Shown one piece after another: positions 31,109-42,242 of a DNA stretch of 64,000 nucleotides (its first letter is position 1; every line of letters begins with the position of its first letter). The DNA lies in contig OX442318.1 in NCBI GenBank assembly GCA_949358305.1, positions 5,876,501 through 5,940,500 of the forward strand, read 5' to 3'. The stretch comes from Strigamia acuminata. Its lineage: Eukaryota; Arthropoda; Chilopoda; Geophilomorpha; Linotaeniidae. The translations under genes were made by a program, and so were the position numbers. The notes beneath the pieces are model-generated. The model was not told where the DNA came from, did not search any database, and saw only the letters and a program-made list of their open reading frames with translations.

Positions 31109-34100
31109 ATGTCAGACAAAGACGAGCAATCCACGTCTGAAACCGAGCAGAGAATGCCCGAGAAGGGAAAAAGGACCTCCGACTACCACCTGAGATCGGA
31201 TGGTCCCGTCCCTGAAATGTCCGCAAAGGCGAAAGCCCGAGCGAATAAAAGGAGAGCGAAGGCGCAGAAAGAGGAGCAAGCTGCATCGCTCGCGGCCCTA
31301 GACGGGCCAGAGCGAGAGCGGGTTCCCTTGAATATGCAACCCTTCGAGGATACCGATCCGGAAGCCATAGAAAATCGAGAAGAAATTCGCGACGTATCGC
31401 CAGGACGAGTATCGATATTGATGACCGAGGAGACGAATGAAGCTCCGAAAATAACGGTCACGGTCGGCACGAACCCATCGCCACCCACGGCTCAGACGTC
31501 CGTGGAGCAAACCCCACGAAAAAACGACGGCGGGACCCCGATAACCCCCCGAGTTACGGCGAGTCCTGCGGTTGTTTCCTTCGAGGTATCTCACCTAATT
31601 CGGTTGACACGGCAAGCTGCCCAACTGAAAGCGATGATAGACATTCCAGTAGGAACGTCAGTCTGGGAATCGATTACTCTACTCACTGACGCTATCTGCG
31701 CGGCACAAGCCCCGACGCCGGTCGCAAGACCAGCAGCGGAGACGCCCATGCCCCAGGTAACGCCCAGTGACACCGGAGGTTTCGCGCCAGACCCCAACCG
31801 GGCACTTCACCAATCCAGAGAGAAGGCCCGCGAAGAAGCCAGACAAGAAGCGACTAATCGCCAACGAAGACTGAGCGCAGAGCGGCGAGAACTCTGGAAG
31901 GAAGAGGAAGAAAGGGAGCAACGCGAAAGAAGAACCACCGAGAGAACAGAAAAACTGGTCCAAAAAATGAGGGAGGAACGAGAAGCTAAAATTCGAAAAG
32001 AATGGAACGCCACGGTGGAAGGGCGACATCGAGAAGCTCAAGAGTACGAGGACCAATTTCAAGCGCTCGTAGCTCAAAGAAAAGCAGAAAAGCTACAAAT
32101 GTTGCGAGAAGAAGCCATTTTACAACACCAAAAATGGGAAGAACAACATCGCGAGAGGTTGAGAGAAGAGGAAGCCAGAAAAGAAAAGGAACAGTTCCTG
32201 AAAGAGAAAGAGGAATGGGACCGAGTCAGATGGACCGAAGAGTACAAAGCAAAGAAACAAGCCATAATAGATGAGCAAAAAAGATGGGAAGCCGAAAACT
32301 GGGAGAAAGAAACAGAAAAGTTCCAAAAAGAGTACGAACAAGGTGTCTCGGGCAGGAAGAAAAGGGAAGAAAACCCGAAACGGAAGTCAGAACCCCCAAG
32401 CGGCTCTGATACCGACACAGGAGAAGATGCAGCAAAGCCGGCAAAAACGGCAAAAAGGGGGAAATCTCAAAAGAGAGACGGATCGGTCCCAAAAACAAAG
32501 GACCGTCACCCCTCAAAAAGATCCGAGACGGGAGCAGCCATCGACGCGTTACTCGAAAAGAAAAACGCAAATAAAAATCGGGAACGCCCCGAGAGCGAGG
32601 AAAACAGATGGCATTCTTTTTGCGAGAACAACGACGGAGGGGAGCCGCCGCCATCCGAAGGCTCGAAACAGAAGAAGGCTGGCGGAGAGACCCCACCGAG
32701 AGGGCCGAGGTTTCACCCCCAAGGAGATCCCTCCGAGCCCTCCGATTCGTCGGACGACGACCATCCGAGTCGACCGTCTACAGGAAGGAGTCAAGAAGGC
32801 AGCGATGGGCACCGGTCGAACCGGCCGAATGCTTCAGACCGCTCTTCCCGGAGCTCCAACCCTCGTTCAGAGGAAGGGAACTTTCAGGACTCATCTGGCC
32901 GACATTACACGATGTCTGAGCTAGGCCGAGCCCTGCTGAACTCTTTCAGAAGAGAAGGAATCGATCTAGGCCATCCAGGCGACGAACATAATCGCGCTGG
33001 AGAGAGGGTTAAGCGCAAATATGGCGTACGAAACGAACCAAGCAGTGAAGCCACGGGTAACATCCGCTGGCAACACTATATTCAAACGCGATTTGACGGT
33101 TCGTGGAAGGCCGGAGACCGCTTCCTGGACGAAGTAATGCGTATCAAGAAAGCGACAAAAGCCACCGTCGCCGACATGCTAACCCACGGGCTAGTGGAGC
33201 TAACTACGGGGTCAGCTCGAGAATGGTACCAGGGACTGAAAAACCCAACCTGGGACGATTTTCTCGTCCGTTTCGATCTCCGATACGGCGAGACTCCAGA
33301 CGAGATCAGTAACAAATTACGGGGTCTACGACAAGCCCCAGGAGAAACATTAGCCGACTACGACGCCCGAGCGAAACTCCTGTTTGCAAGAGCGCCGTAC
33401 GAAATAAACCCCGCTGGTTTTACGATGATCTTTTACGGAGGATTATCGGCCCACTCGCAAAGAATTCTGCTAGACATGCGTGCACCCCGCACTGGCGATT
33501 ACCAAGATGTCAGTAACTATCTTCTAACAAACACGTTAGAAATAGAACAGCGGTATTACGCCACTCTGCCCCCGGAAGAAGCTGACGCGCACGAGAAGCG
33601 GTTGCAGACGAGCGCCGAACGCCACAAGACCTCAGAAAAATTAATGAGGCCAAGTGAATATTTGAGCGGCATAATGAGTCTCACCGAAGCATCCTTCGGA
33701 CGAATGCTGACGCCTAAAGCAGGCAGTATTCTTCCAGCCAACCCGATAGCTGCCCCAAAGAAAGCACCGGCAGCGACGGCGATGCAGGTGACCTCGACGG
33801 ACTCCACCCAGATGGAGAAAGTCGAAGAGACAACACCTCTCGCCACGACTAAAGAAGAGGAGCCAGCATCGAGCGACGAGGAAGCCCTAAATGAGCACCT
33901 CGAAAACTTATCGACGGGATGCGACGATCAAGGTCCCTATTTGCACCATGCACACCGGGCCTTGGCAATCACACAATTCAGAGCACACGTGCAAGCAACA
34001 AAAGCGAGAGGAGCATTGGGAGGAAAAAGACGATTCCCGACGCCCTTCGTCCCGAAAAAACCGGGATTCACTCCCACAGGGGATAAAAGTAACATCAAAT

Positions 34101-34249
34101 GTTACAGCTGTGGAGAATACGGCCACTACTCAGATAAATGTGAGAAAACCGTCAAAGAAAAGGACATCATGCAAACCATGATGAAAATGATGATGGAGTT
34201 AAGAACTGATCTGGCAAAAAACTTCCAAGCGCAGGCGTCGCCGAAATAA
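31109..34249 (+). CDS. gag: Gag polyprotein of Gypsy element 2
   Basis: 1046 aa starting MSDKDEQSTSET. Residues about 230-450 are a highly charged Glu/Arg/Lys coiled-coil region. The capsid-type domain follows (GNIRWQHYIQTRFDGSWKAG ... REWYQGLKN ... VRFDLRYGETPDE), then one CCHC knuckle (CYSCGEYGHYSDKC) close to the end. The capsid part is strongly conserved with element 1, the N-terminus only in composition. The final codons overlap pol in the -1 frame. Confidence 0.9.
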   Translation: MSDKDEQSTSETEQRMPEKGKRTSDYHLRSDGPVPEMSAKAKARANKRRAKAQKEEQAASLAALDGPERERVPLNMQPFEDTDPEAIENREEIRDVSPGRVSILMTEETNEAPKITVTVGTNPSPPTAQTSVEQTPRKNDGGTPITPRVTASPAVVSFEVSHLIRLTRQAAQLKAMIDIPVGTSVWESITLLTDAICAAQAPTPVARPAAETPMPQVTPSDTGGFAPDPNRALHQSREKAREEARQEATNRQRRLSAERRELWKEEEEREQRERRTTERTEKLVQKMREEREAKIRKEWNATVEGRHREAQEYEDQFQALVAQRKAEKLQMLREEAILQHQKWEEQHRERLREEEARKEKEQFLKEKEEWDRVRWTEEYKAKKQAIIDEQKRWEAENWEKETEKFQKEYEQGVSGRKKREENPKRKSEPPSGSDTDTGEDAAKPAKTAKRGKSQKRDGSVPKTKDRHPSKRSETGAAIDALLEKKNANKNRERPESEENRWHSFCENNDGGEPPPSEGSKQKKAGGETPPRGPRFHPQGDPSEPSDSSDDDHPSRPSTGRSQEGSDGHRSNRPNASDRSSRSSNPRSEEGNFQDSSGRHYTMSELGRALLNSFRREGIDLGHPGDEHNRAGERVKRKYGVRNEPSSEATGNIRWQHYIQTRFDGSWKAGDRFLDEVMRIKKATKATVADMLTHGLVELTTGSAREWYQGLKNPTWDDFLVRFDLRYGETPDEISNKLRGLRQAPGETLADYDARAKLLFARAPYEINPAGFTMIFYGGLSAHSQRILLDMRAPRTGDYQDVSNYLLTNTLEIEQRYYATLPPEEADAHEKRLQTSAERHKTSEKLMRPSEYLSGIMSLTEASFGRMLTPKAGSILPANPIAAPKKAPAATAMQVTSTDSTQMEKVEETTPLATTKEEEPASSDEEALNEHLENLSTGCDDQGPYLHHAHRALAITQFRAHVQATKARGALGGKRRFPTPFVPKKPGFTPTGDKSNIKCYSCGEYGHYSDKCEKTVKEKDIMQTMMKMMMELRTDLAKNFQAQASPK

Positions 34250-34267
34250 ATTCAGCTTCGTCTGCGC
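34216..34267 (+). promoter_or_regulatory. -1 ribosomal frameshift signal, Gypsy element 2
   Basis: Slippery heptamer A-AAA-AAC in gag frame at 34216-34222, 6-nt spacer, then a 9-bp stem: GCGCAGGCG (34229-34237) with CGTCTGCGC (34259-34267), one G-U pair, loop 21 nt. The pol frame is open from 34210, so a -1 slip joins Gag to Pol. Confidence 0.85.
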
Positions 34268-37200
34268 CAGCCGCGGAAATTAAAAAGAAGAAATATCACA
34301 CTGGACCCGCAGGTCATGCCTTGGCAGAGGCACAGATCAAAGACCGCATACAGATCGTTCCGAAGAAGGAGGAAAAAGTGACGTTAACGAGTATGCAAGT
34401 GAGAACGAAACCGGAGGTCGACATGGATTGGACGGACCTTCCGTTCAATCTGGAGGTTGAGCCCCAGACATTACGCGTATTTCACTGCAATGTCACGAAA
34501 GCACATTGCGAAACTCTGTGTATGCTGCCAGTGGAGATAGAAAACCAAAAATTGTTCGGTCTACTGGATTCAGGAGCGGATCGTTCATTCATATCCGAAG
34601 ATATAGTAAAAGACTTGGATATTGGAAAGAAGGTGGCACAAGTGAACGCGAACGTAGAATTGCTCACCGCCAACGGCTACGTCAAGCCGAAGGGCGTAGT
34701 TCGCATCATGATCGACTGGACGGGGGGGAACCTGTCCCACCCCTTCATAGTCTTGCCATCCCACGACAAAGTATTCCTCCTAGGGATGGACATCATGGCG
34801 AAACTGAAAATTCAGCCAAACCCGATAACCCGTTCATGGAACTGGATAAGTCCCGAGGGAGAACGGTCAGTCCCCGTAGTTCCCCAAAAATTACTGGACG
34901 AAGCCAAGGACAAAGAGGAATACGGAAGAGGATTGCGAAAATTCGTCCAAGATTACGATTTCGCAGCCTTCACTCTGGAATTACAGAGGAGTAACGTCGT
35001 GGACACCCTGGTCGGGGAGGCAGCACTGCGTGTTAACGAGGCATCGCTACTAAGGCGAGTGCTTCGAAAGCATGAAAGAATTCTGACCAAGACACCTGGT
35101 CGAACGACGGAAGCAACACACGAAATAGTCTTAACCACAGACAAGCCGATTCGAGTGCCTTACAAGGGGATGAACCCCCAGAAAAGAGACATCGTGACGC
35201 AAATGTGCCAAGACATGCTCGACAAGGGCATAGTAACGCAAGCCCTGGGCGAATACGCCATGCGGATCGTCCTGGTGATGCGTCCAGGCTCGGAACCTCG
35301 ACTATGCATTGATTATCGCCCCCTGAACGCGATAACGGTTATAGACCCGATTCAGATGCCGTCTATAGACTCGATCCTCCGGGAACTGAGCCCGTTCAAG
35401 TGGGTAACCACCATGGACCTGTCAAAGGGGTATTGGCAAGTGGAGCTAAAACCCGAAGACAAACTGAAAACGGCTTTCTACTCCCCGATAGGAAGACTAA
35501 TGTTCAACGTGATGCCGTTCGGGCTTGTAAACGCCCCGAGCACGTTCCAGAAATTGATCGAAAGCGTGTTGGGAGATATGCTTCACGACTTCGTGTGGGC
35601 GTATCTCGACGACATCATAATAACGTCGGACACATTTGAAGAGCATATAGACCACATCGACAGAGTGGTCTCTCGCCTAGCCAAGGCGGGACTCCACATC
35701 CATCCAGGGAAGAGCAAGTTTTGCAGAAAAGAGCTTGCCTTCCTAGGATATCGAATAGGAGTCGAGGGGATCGCGATTGACCCCGAAAAGGTTAAAGCAA
35801 TAAACGGATTCCCCGCCCCCGAAGATATAAAAGGCGTCCAGAGATTTATGGGCATGGTCAATTTCTTCGGCCGACTACTCTCTGGTCTGGCTGAGGTGGC
35901 CGCGCCTATAACGGATCTCTTACGAACGGATAAAGAGTTTGAGTGGACGGTCCAGTGCGAGGCCGCATTTAGCACTATCAAGCAAATGCTGGCTGACGTC
36001 GAAAAGATGCCATTGCCGGACCTAAACCGACCGTTCGTGTTGCACACCGACGCGAGTAAAATCGGACTGGGTGCAGCCCTTCTGCAGACCCACGTGTACA
36101 ACGGAATCTCGCAAGAAGTACCCTGTATGTTTATAAGCAGAAAAATACAGGGCGCGGAGAAAAATTATACGGCAACGGAACTAGAATGCCTAGCCGTAAT
36201 TTGGGCAGTTCGGAAATTTCGCGACTATCTGGAGTACACGAACTTCGAGGTTCAGACAGATCACCAGGCACTAAGCTGGTTGATGAAGCTCAAGGAACCC
36301 TCCGGCCGACTCGCACGATGGCAACTGGAGTTAATGGCGTGCGATATAACAATTACGTACCGCCCCGGGAAGTACAATCATGTGGCCGACGCCCTCTCGA
36401 GAGCCCCAGCCTCTGACCCCCAGGGACCAGACGACGACGGCGAGGACGACACCCACCTCTTGTACTGCCCGACTCCACGGAGAATATGGCGTTTGCGAAA
36501 GGCGAACGAGCTACCAGTGATGGAGCCTGAAGATAGAACGTTTTGTGGTTTTTGGACTCGAACATACCAGCCAGCTGGGACAAACAATTCAACATCCGAA
36601 ATTCAATCTCCGCCCCCCGGAGAAACCCACAAAACACTACTACGCGCCTTCACAGCAAAAATTGAAGAAAAAACACAATACGCTCCACCCACGAGACGTG
36701 AGTTCGTCGAACACCAGGCAGCAGACACAAAATGTCAAATTATAACGCAATATTTGCTGAACGGCGAATTTCCGGAAGGGATGACAAACCCACACCGCCG
36801 GAAACAGTTCGTCAAAGAAGCAACAAGCTACCTCATAGATGATGAACTCCTGGTAAAATACCACCCGACGTTTCAAGATGACCTCAGCGGAGCGGGAAAC
36901 TCGGTTAAAGTGGTCGTGCCGGCATCGCTGCACACCCGACTGTTGTGGCTGATGCACGGACACCCGCTCGCCAGCCATTCTGGCGTGGCGAGGACCCTTT
37001 ATCGAGTAAAACAACTTTTCTTCTGGCCGGGCGCGCGGCAAAAGATAACGAAATTTATCCGACACTGCCCCCGGTGCCAAGCGTGCAGACCGCGAGATAA
37101 AGTGGCCAGAAACGCCATGTCTCTCGGACCCTACGCACCGTTTGACTGCTTAAGCATAGACTTGATGGGCCCCAAGCCCACAACGGGAAACAAGAACATG

Positions 37201-38352
37201 TATATTCTCGTAATTATGGACGTGGCCACCCGATGGCCGGAGCTGTACGCCCTCGCGAAGCCCTCGGCTGAAAACATAGTCGAGTGCCTTTACGACGTGG
37301 CAATGCGATTTGGGTTTCCCAGAAAACTCATTTCGGATAACGGCCCCCAATTCCGATCGAGAATATATAAGGACTTCTGTAGAAAATTTAAAATGGATGC
37401 ATCAAACACCTCCACGTATAATCCTCAGACAAACCCAGTCGAGAGATTAAATAAAGACATAAAATATGCGCTGACAGTATTCACCGATATTCACAATCGA
37501 TGGGACGAATACCTGCGAGAAATCGCTTTCAGCATTCGCTCAACCGTGTCAAGAACACGCGAATTCTCACCGGCGTACCTCAACTTCGCCCGCGAATTAA
37601 GGATGCCATGGGACCCACGCGTTGCCGAAGCTGTTAACGTATTAGACCCATCGAGCCCACACGAGTACGTGTGCCGGTTGGAACAGACTATATCCGACAC
37701 ATACCAGCATATGATGGCGCATATTTTCAACATGAGAGAAAGAATCGCAGATAAAGAAGGCGATCTCGCTTTCGCGAACTTTAAAGTGAATGATCTAGTG
37801 TGGAAGGAGGCACACACGTTGTCCAATGCAGCGAGGGGCATCGCCGCAGGTTTAGCCGACAAGAGGGACGGTCCCTATGTAATTGTGGCCGAACACGGCG
37901 GCAACGCATACCAACTACGCCGCTTAGAGGACAACAAAAATTTTCAGTCGATACATGGCCGAGATTTAAGGCCATATCTGCCAGAGTTTCCCCAAGAAAT
38001 CTGGCTGGAAGGTCAGACACACAGCGGCCAAGGGGGCACCGTGGTCGACACGTTCCAAAAAACAAGTGAAGCTGAAAATATAACGGAGAACGAGGATGGA
38101 TTCTTCGACGCCGAATCTCCGGCCGACGAGGCTCCAGCACAGCCGGAACAAGCAATTTCGGAGAGGGAGGAAGCAGAAGAAAGTACTTCTGAAATGGAAA
38201 ATAAAATAATTAGTAATGAGAAAAATACCAACACATCGGAGATGAACGAGCAAGTAGAGTCACGATCTACGAGCACGTCGAAAATCAACCTTCGACCACG
38301 ACGAAACAATAATCCGTTCATTCGGGACGGCAAAGTCGTGGGGAAGAACTAA
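34222..38352 (+). CDS. pol: Pol polyprotein of Gypsy element 2
   Basis: The frame is open from 34210 and has no ATG near its start, so translation by frameshift from gag is the likely route; the coding part begins right after the slip. Domains in order: protease (LLDSGADRSF), reverse transcriptase (FGLVNAP, YLDD), RNase H (HTDASKIGLG), integrase with HHCC (SHSGVARTLY ... CPRCQACR), DDE core (SIDLMG, SDNGPQF, NPVERLN) and a GPYVIVAEHG GPY-type module. All key residues are present. The acidic Glu/Ser-rich tail after integrase is variable between the two elements. Confidence 0.95.
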   Translation, partial: LPSAGVAEINSASSAPAAEIKKKKYHTGPAGHALAEAQIKDRIQIVPKKEEKVTLTSMQVRTKPEVDMDWTDLPFNLEVEPQTLRVFHCNVTKAHCETLCMLPVEIENQKLFGLLDSGADRSFISEDIVKDLDIGKKVAQVNANVELLTANGYVKPKGVVRIMIDWTGGNLSHPFIVLPSHDKVFLLGMDIMAKLKIQPNPITRSWNWISPEGERSVPVVPQKLLDEAKDKEEYGRGLRKFVQDYDFAAFTLELQRSNVVDTLVGEAALRVNEASLLRRVLRKHERILTKTPGRTTEATHEIVLTTDKPIRVPYKGMNPQKRDIVTQMCQDMLDKGIVTQALGEYAMRIVLVMRPGSEPRLCIDYRPLNAITVIDPIQMPSIDSILRELSPFKWVTTMDLSKGYWQVELKPEDKLKTAFYSPIGRLMFNVMPFGLVNAPSTFQKLIESVLGDMLHDFVWAYLDDIIITSDTFEEHIDHIDRVVSRLAKAGLHIHPGKSKFCRKELAFLGYRIGVEGIAIDPEKVKAINGFPAPEDIKGVQRFMGMVNFFGRLLSGLAEVAAPITDLLRTDKEFEWTVQCEAAFSTIKQMLADVEKMPLPDLNRPFVLHTDASKIGLGAALLQTHVYNGISQEVPCMFISRKIQGAEKNYTATELECLAVIWAVRKFRDYLEYTNFEVQTDHQALSWLMKLKEPSGRLARWQLELMACDITITYRPGKYNHVADALSRAPASDPQGPDDDGEDDTHLLYCPTPRRIWRLRKANELPVMEPEDRTFCGFWTRTYQPAGTNNSTSEIQSPPPGETHKTLLRAFTAKIEEKTQYAPPTRREFVEHQAADTKCQIITQYLLNGEFPEGMTNPHRRKQFVKEATSYLIDDELLVKYHPTFQDDLSGAGNSVKVVVPASLHTRLLWLMHGHPLASHSGVARTLYRVKQLFFWPGARQKITKFIRHCPRCQACRPRDKVARNAMSLGPYAPFDCLSIDLMGPKPTTGNKNMYILVIMDVATRWPELYALAKPSAENIVECLYDVAMRFGFPRKLISDNGPQFRSRIYKDFCRKFKMDASNTSTYNPQTNPVERLNKDIKYALTVFTDIHNRWDEYLREIAFSIRSTVSRTREFSPAYLNFARELRMPWDPRVAEAVNVLDPSSPHEYVCRLEQTISDTYQHMMAHIFNMRERIADKEGDLAFANFKVNDLVWKEAHTLSNAARGIAAGLADKRDGPYVIVAEHGGNAYQLRRLEDNKNFQSIHGRDLRPYLPEFPQEIWLEGQTHSGQGGTVVDTFQKTSEAENITENEDGFFDAESPADEAPAQPEQAISEREEAEESTSEMENKIISNEKNTNTSEMNEQVESRSTSTSKINLRPRRNNNPFIRDGKVVGKN

Positions 38353-38733
38353 AAATAAAAGAAAATGTGATAACATGGAGCGGAGGCCTTGTAAAATAAA
38401 AAGATTTACTTACGAGAGCTGCTGCACATGTTGAGACGCGAAAATTTGGCTAAGTCCAAACTTCGCAACGAATTGTCGCAGTCACCACCAACAGACGAGA
38501 AGTTATGACGTATCGGGCGACCACGTGACAATGAAACCACGCGGTCGACCCCGTAGCGTCATTGCCAGCACGGCGGATCTCGCAAAATACGAGACGCGTT
38601 CGAGACCCACAATTCTCAGCGTCGATAGGCCCAGTTTCCGACTGTTTTTAACACGACGAGACGTGTTTTTTGCTTCTCCCCAAAGAGAAAGACAAAGACC
38701 TCTCAAACAAAACTTCATTTTTCCTAAATTGAA
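38353..38733 (+). other. Pol-ORF3 spacer, element 2
   Basis: No long frame. A pyrimidine stretch followed by AAAG (TTGCTTCTCCCCAAAG, about 38670-38686) could be an acceptor for a leader exon feeding the ORF3 message; this is inference. Confidence 0.35.
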
Positions 38734-41700
38734 ATGGCCGATCGACGCAACCCACGATTAGAGCCGAGCGCATCGTCGAGAGACGAGAGCGACGGCCTAA
38801 TCGTAAATGCAGAAGAAGATGAGAATTGGGACGAACAACCGCCGTTGCAGGTAAATTAGTGTGATTTCCCCAGAGAAATCACATAATTCTTTGAATCTGT
38901 TGCATCCAACCCAGATTGGAGCGTGACTTGTGACTGATATATTTCTTTCTGTTTTATTGTTGATTTAAGGCTGGCTAAAAACCCGAGAGTGGACCCAGAT
39001 TCACCTCGGAGTCAAGGCCGCCAAAAAACTAGAACAAAGGAAGTGTTCGCGGAATGGCGTCGTGGCAAACCAAAACCAAAACTAAAGGTTTTCTTTCTTT
39101 TAAATTTAAACATCGTAATAAATTAAAATACGATTAGAGTTAAAATAAAAAAGTTTAGCGTAAGAAATTAAAATTTAACGATCGGTTTTGCCTGCGACCC
39201 CTTCCAAAAAAGCGGATCACCTGAGTTCAAAAGTAGTGTTGGATCAGCGCTACGACGGCGGAGATCATCGCAGAACTGCGAAACAAGAAAATAAGACCGA
39301 CGGCCGCAACAAAAGAAAGGAGTTGCTGCCACCGTCGATCTTGAGCATATTTCTGATCCCCATCGTTAACTGGGATTTATTATATTAATCTTGTGATCTA
39401 AAATTATTCAGGTCGACCCGCTAGAATCGTGGGACGCCCTGCCTCCGACGGCGTCAACCGCCAACAACATCTTTCGCGGAGCCCTGCCGATTTACCTGCG
39501 GCAGGCCTATCCTGCAGAGACCAGCGCCTGGAAAATCCGATTGATGTATTCCAGGACCCTCGAGGAAAAATTCGAGCGATCAAAAACGCTGGTCGAGTGC
39601 ATGACGAAGGAGATGAGGGAGCGAGTGGGGCCGCGGATCCCACCCGATGCGGATCCGCCGAGCCCCGTTTACTCCGGGTACCTGGAAGAGGCTTACCCAG
39701 GCACGGTGGCCGAGCTGCACACCTCCCATAGGTGGAGCGAGGCCCCGACCTTGGCAGCCCGCCAGAGAATAGTGGACGACGAGATCAAACGCTTAAAGCG
39801 CACCGAGACTCACGGAGTAACCCGAGTTCTCGAGAGAAACGGTTTCTCCCCCGAAGAAATCCGTAGATGGCTTCGCGACATCGAAGAAGATCATCTGACA
39901 CCCAGATGGATACCGCCGGCGAATTTTACGGCCACGCAGTCTGAGATGTGGCAGTTATACCACGCTGGTATCCTGGGAAGTCGCCGCCATCACAGAAGAT
40001 CGAAGCGTCCGGCGGAGTCCGCCCCACGCGGACCCGCACGAAGAAGACAGGCCGTCTCCCCAATAGAGGCCGGCCCGTCAACGAGCCGCGACTACCGCAG
40101 CCGCTCGAGCAGCTCCAGTTCCCGAACTCGAGTTGTCGTGCGCTCGGAGTGTCGCCGAGTAGTAACGCTCGAGCCTGCCTCGCCAGACGACGCGCGGGCT
40201 GAGCGAACAGTCGAATCTTCCGCCCACTGGGCTGCGAGGACCGAGACACACCAAGATCGAGGAAAGAAAAGATCCTCGTTGTTCATGGCGATTACCACAC
40301 AGTCGTCAGATCAATCCTCGTCGCGACGAACCGTCTCATCACACCAGAGACCGAATTCTCCGACGGACGTCCCCCAGAGGACGGCCCAACGAAGATCCGT
40401 CGCAGCCAGCACCCGGAGGAATCGAAAGCGCAAAGTACGTCAGAAGTTGCGAGCACAATCCCTGATAGCTAAGGGATTAGAGAAGGAGCGAGAGATGGCC
40501 GCCGCGAAACGGTCCGAACCCCAGAGTCTCGGACCCACGGCTGGACCGTCCAGGCGCCAAGCAGAGATTGATTTGGGAGAGTTGACGGAAGAGCAAATGT
40601 CCCCAGATGAGTCGGACAAAGATGGGCCGGTTACAAAACAGGATCTGGCCGTAGCATTGAAGAACGCCTTCCGAGGATACGCGGCCAACCGGCCGTCGGG
40701 CTCAACACCGGCTGTGCCCACCGCGCTTGTGCCCCCACAAGTGCAATCGCGATGGCCGCCACTCCTCGAGGGTACAAACCCAGCCGTGACCGCTTGGACC
40801 CCTCCCCGGATGATTCCGGTGGGGGATCCAGCTCCGAAGCGGGTCAGATACGATAATCTACCCGGGCTGGGCCGTCCACCGTCACCCCCAACGCCACGAG
40901 TGTGTCGACCTTATCGCAACGCCGAATGGTACGCCCAGCGAGAGATGGACGCTCGATGCCGGCGTGAAGCGGCCTATCCCCCACTCAGCGAGCTACAAGA
41001 ATATCTGGCCGAATACGAGAACCCCGCGATTGCCGAGTTGGCCATACGACAGGCCGACGCCGCCCAAACCCACCACATCAATTGGGCGATCGAACAGATG
41101 CGGACGCTGTCACAACAATTCAGTGGCAATCCGGACCGCGCTCACCCCTGCCATCGGAGCGGTTTGAATTTGGCAGTGACGAACGTCATGGCCCAGCTGC
41201 TGTCCCTGGGCGTCTTCTTGGACAGTCGGCAGGCTATGGCGGCCTGGACAATCGTCGACCGTGAGGGAGTTCACCTTCCTCGGGCGTTGTACCAGGTATG
41301 GGCCGGATGGACTCCTGAGCCCGCCTCGCTGCGCTTCGACCTGGCCAGGAATACGGAGAACCCAGGCCTGCAGTTTTCGAAGATGCGTTCGTTGGCATTC
41401 CGCTACCGGAACCCCGGAGTCCACCCTTCCTTGTTGCGAACAATTCGGGAGGCTCCGGAGATACCGGGAACGACAGCGAGCCTCCCACAGGCCATCGAGA
41501 CCGCCCCCCCAGAGGCGGCGGTCCAACCATACATACCGACCCCAAAGCCGGTATTCCCAAAGGAGAAGCGGTATGCGAATCGACCCAAATTGATTCCGAA
41601 GCGCTCCAACCGAGGACCGCGAACTCCTCCGCTGCCCTCTCCTTCGCCACCAGCGGCAGAGCTGGCCGCTCTTACAACAGAGCCGGCTACGCCACCGTTG

Positions 41701-42198
41701 GAGAGTCCAATGGAGATTCCACTTCCTCCATCGCCTCCGCCGCCCCCAGCAGCGCAGCTTTATTTGAGGCTGGGAGTGGAATACCCCTTCCTTCAGATGT
41801 CGGAGTTCACGCGACAACGCATCATTGACTCCGATGATCACGGCGAGTCGGTCCTCAAATGGCTGAACAGAGAGGCCCGATCTACCATGGACGCCGTCTT
41901 CCATCGCCGAATCTTGCGAGCCCACCGGAAACCCGGATCGAGCGCCGAGTCGCGAAGGATCCGGCTCGTTCCCGACCGATTCCCGGCATCCACCCGGATT
42001 TGGATCCACGAACGTACGGGACTGATTGGCGAGCCGGTCGGCGGTCACCCGCAGTACTTCATCAACGAGCGACAGAATCCTGCGGATCTGACAACCTCTC
42101 TGCCCCCGGATTTACCACCGCCGCCCCCGGCAGTGCCACCAGTGATCCTCCGCCCATGCAGAGGAGTGCTGCCGGCTCTTCGCAGAGGAGAGCGATAA
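38734..42198 (+). CDS. Third gene (ORF3) of Gypsy element 2, two exons
   Basis: Exon 1 is 38734-38850 (39 codons, MADRRNPRLE ... EDENWDEQPPLQ, then CAG/GTAAAT in phase 0). The intron is 38851-39411, ending AAATTATTCAG. Exon 2 is 39412-42198. The product is about 967 aa. It aligns with ORF3 of element 1 from just after the splice junction (IFRGALP), through MWQLYHAGILG, a basic cluster, a Pro-rich middle, RQAMAAWTIVDREGV and a conserved C-terminal domain (FHRRILRAHR ... IWIHERTG). No ATG is well placed in exon 2, so here the spliced start is needed. No signal peptide or membrane helix. Function unknown; nucleic-acid or nuclear role is a guess from the basic clusters. Confidence 0.75.
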
Positions 42199-42230
42199 AA
42201 TTGAGATCGCTCCGATCCGAGATCGAAGCT

Positions 42231-42242
42231 GGAGGAGGGACG
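42231..42242 (+). other. Polypurine tract of Gypsy element 2
   Basis: GGAGGAGGGACG directly before the 3' LTR, 32 nt after the ORF3 stop. Confidence 0.7.
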
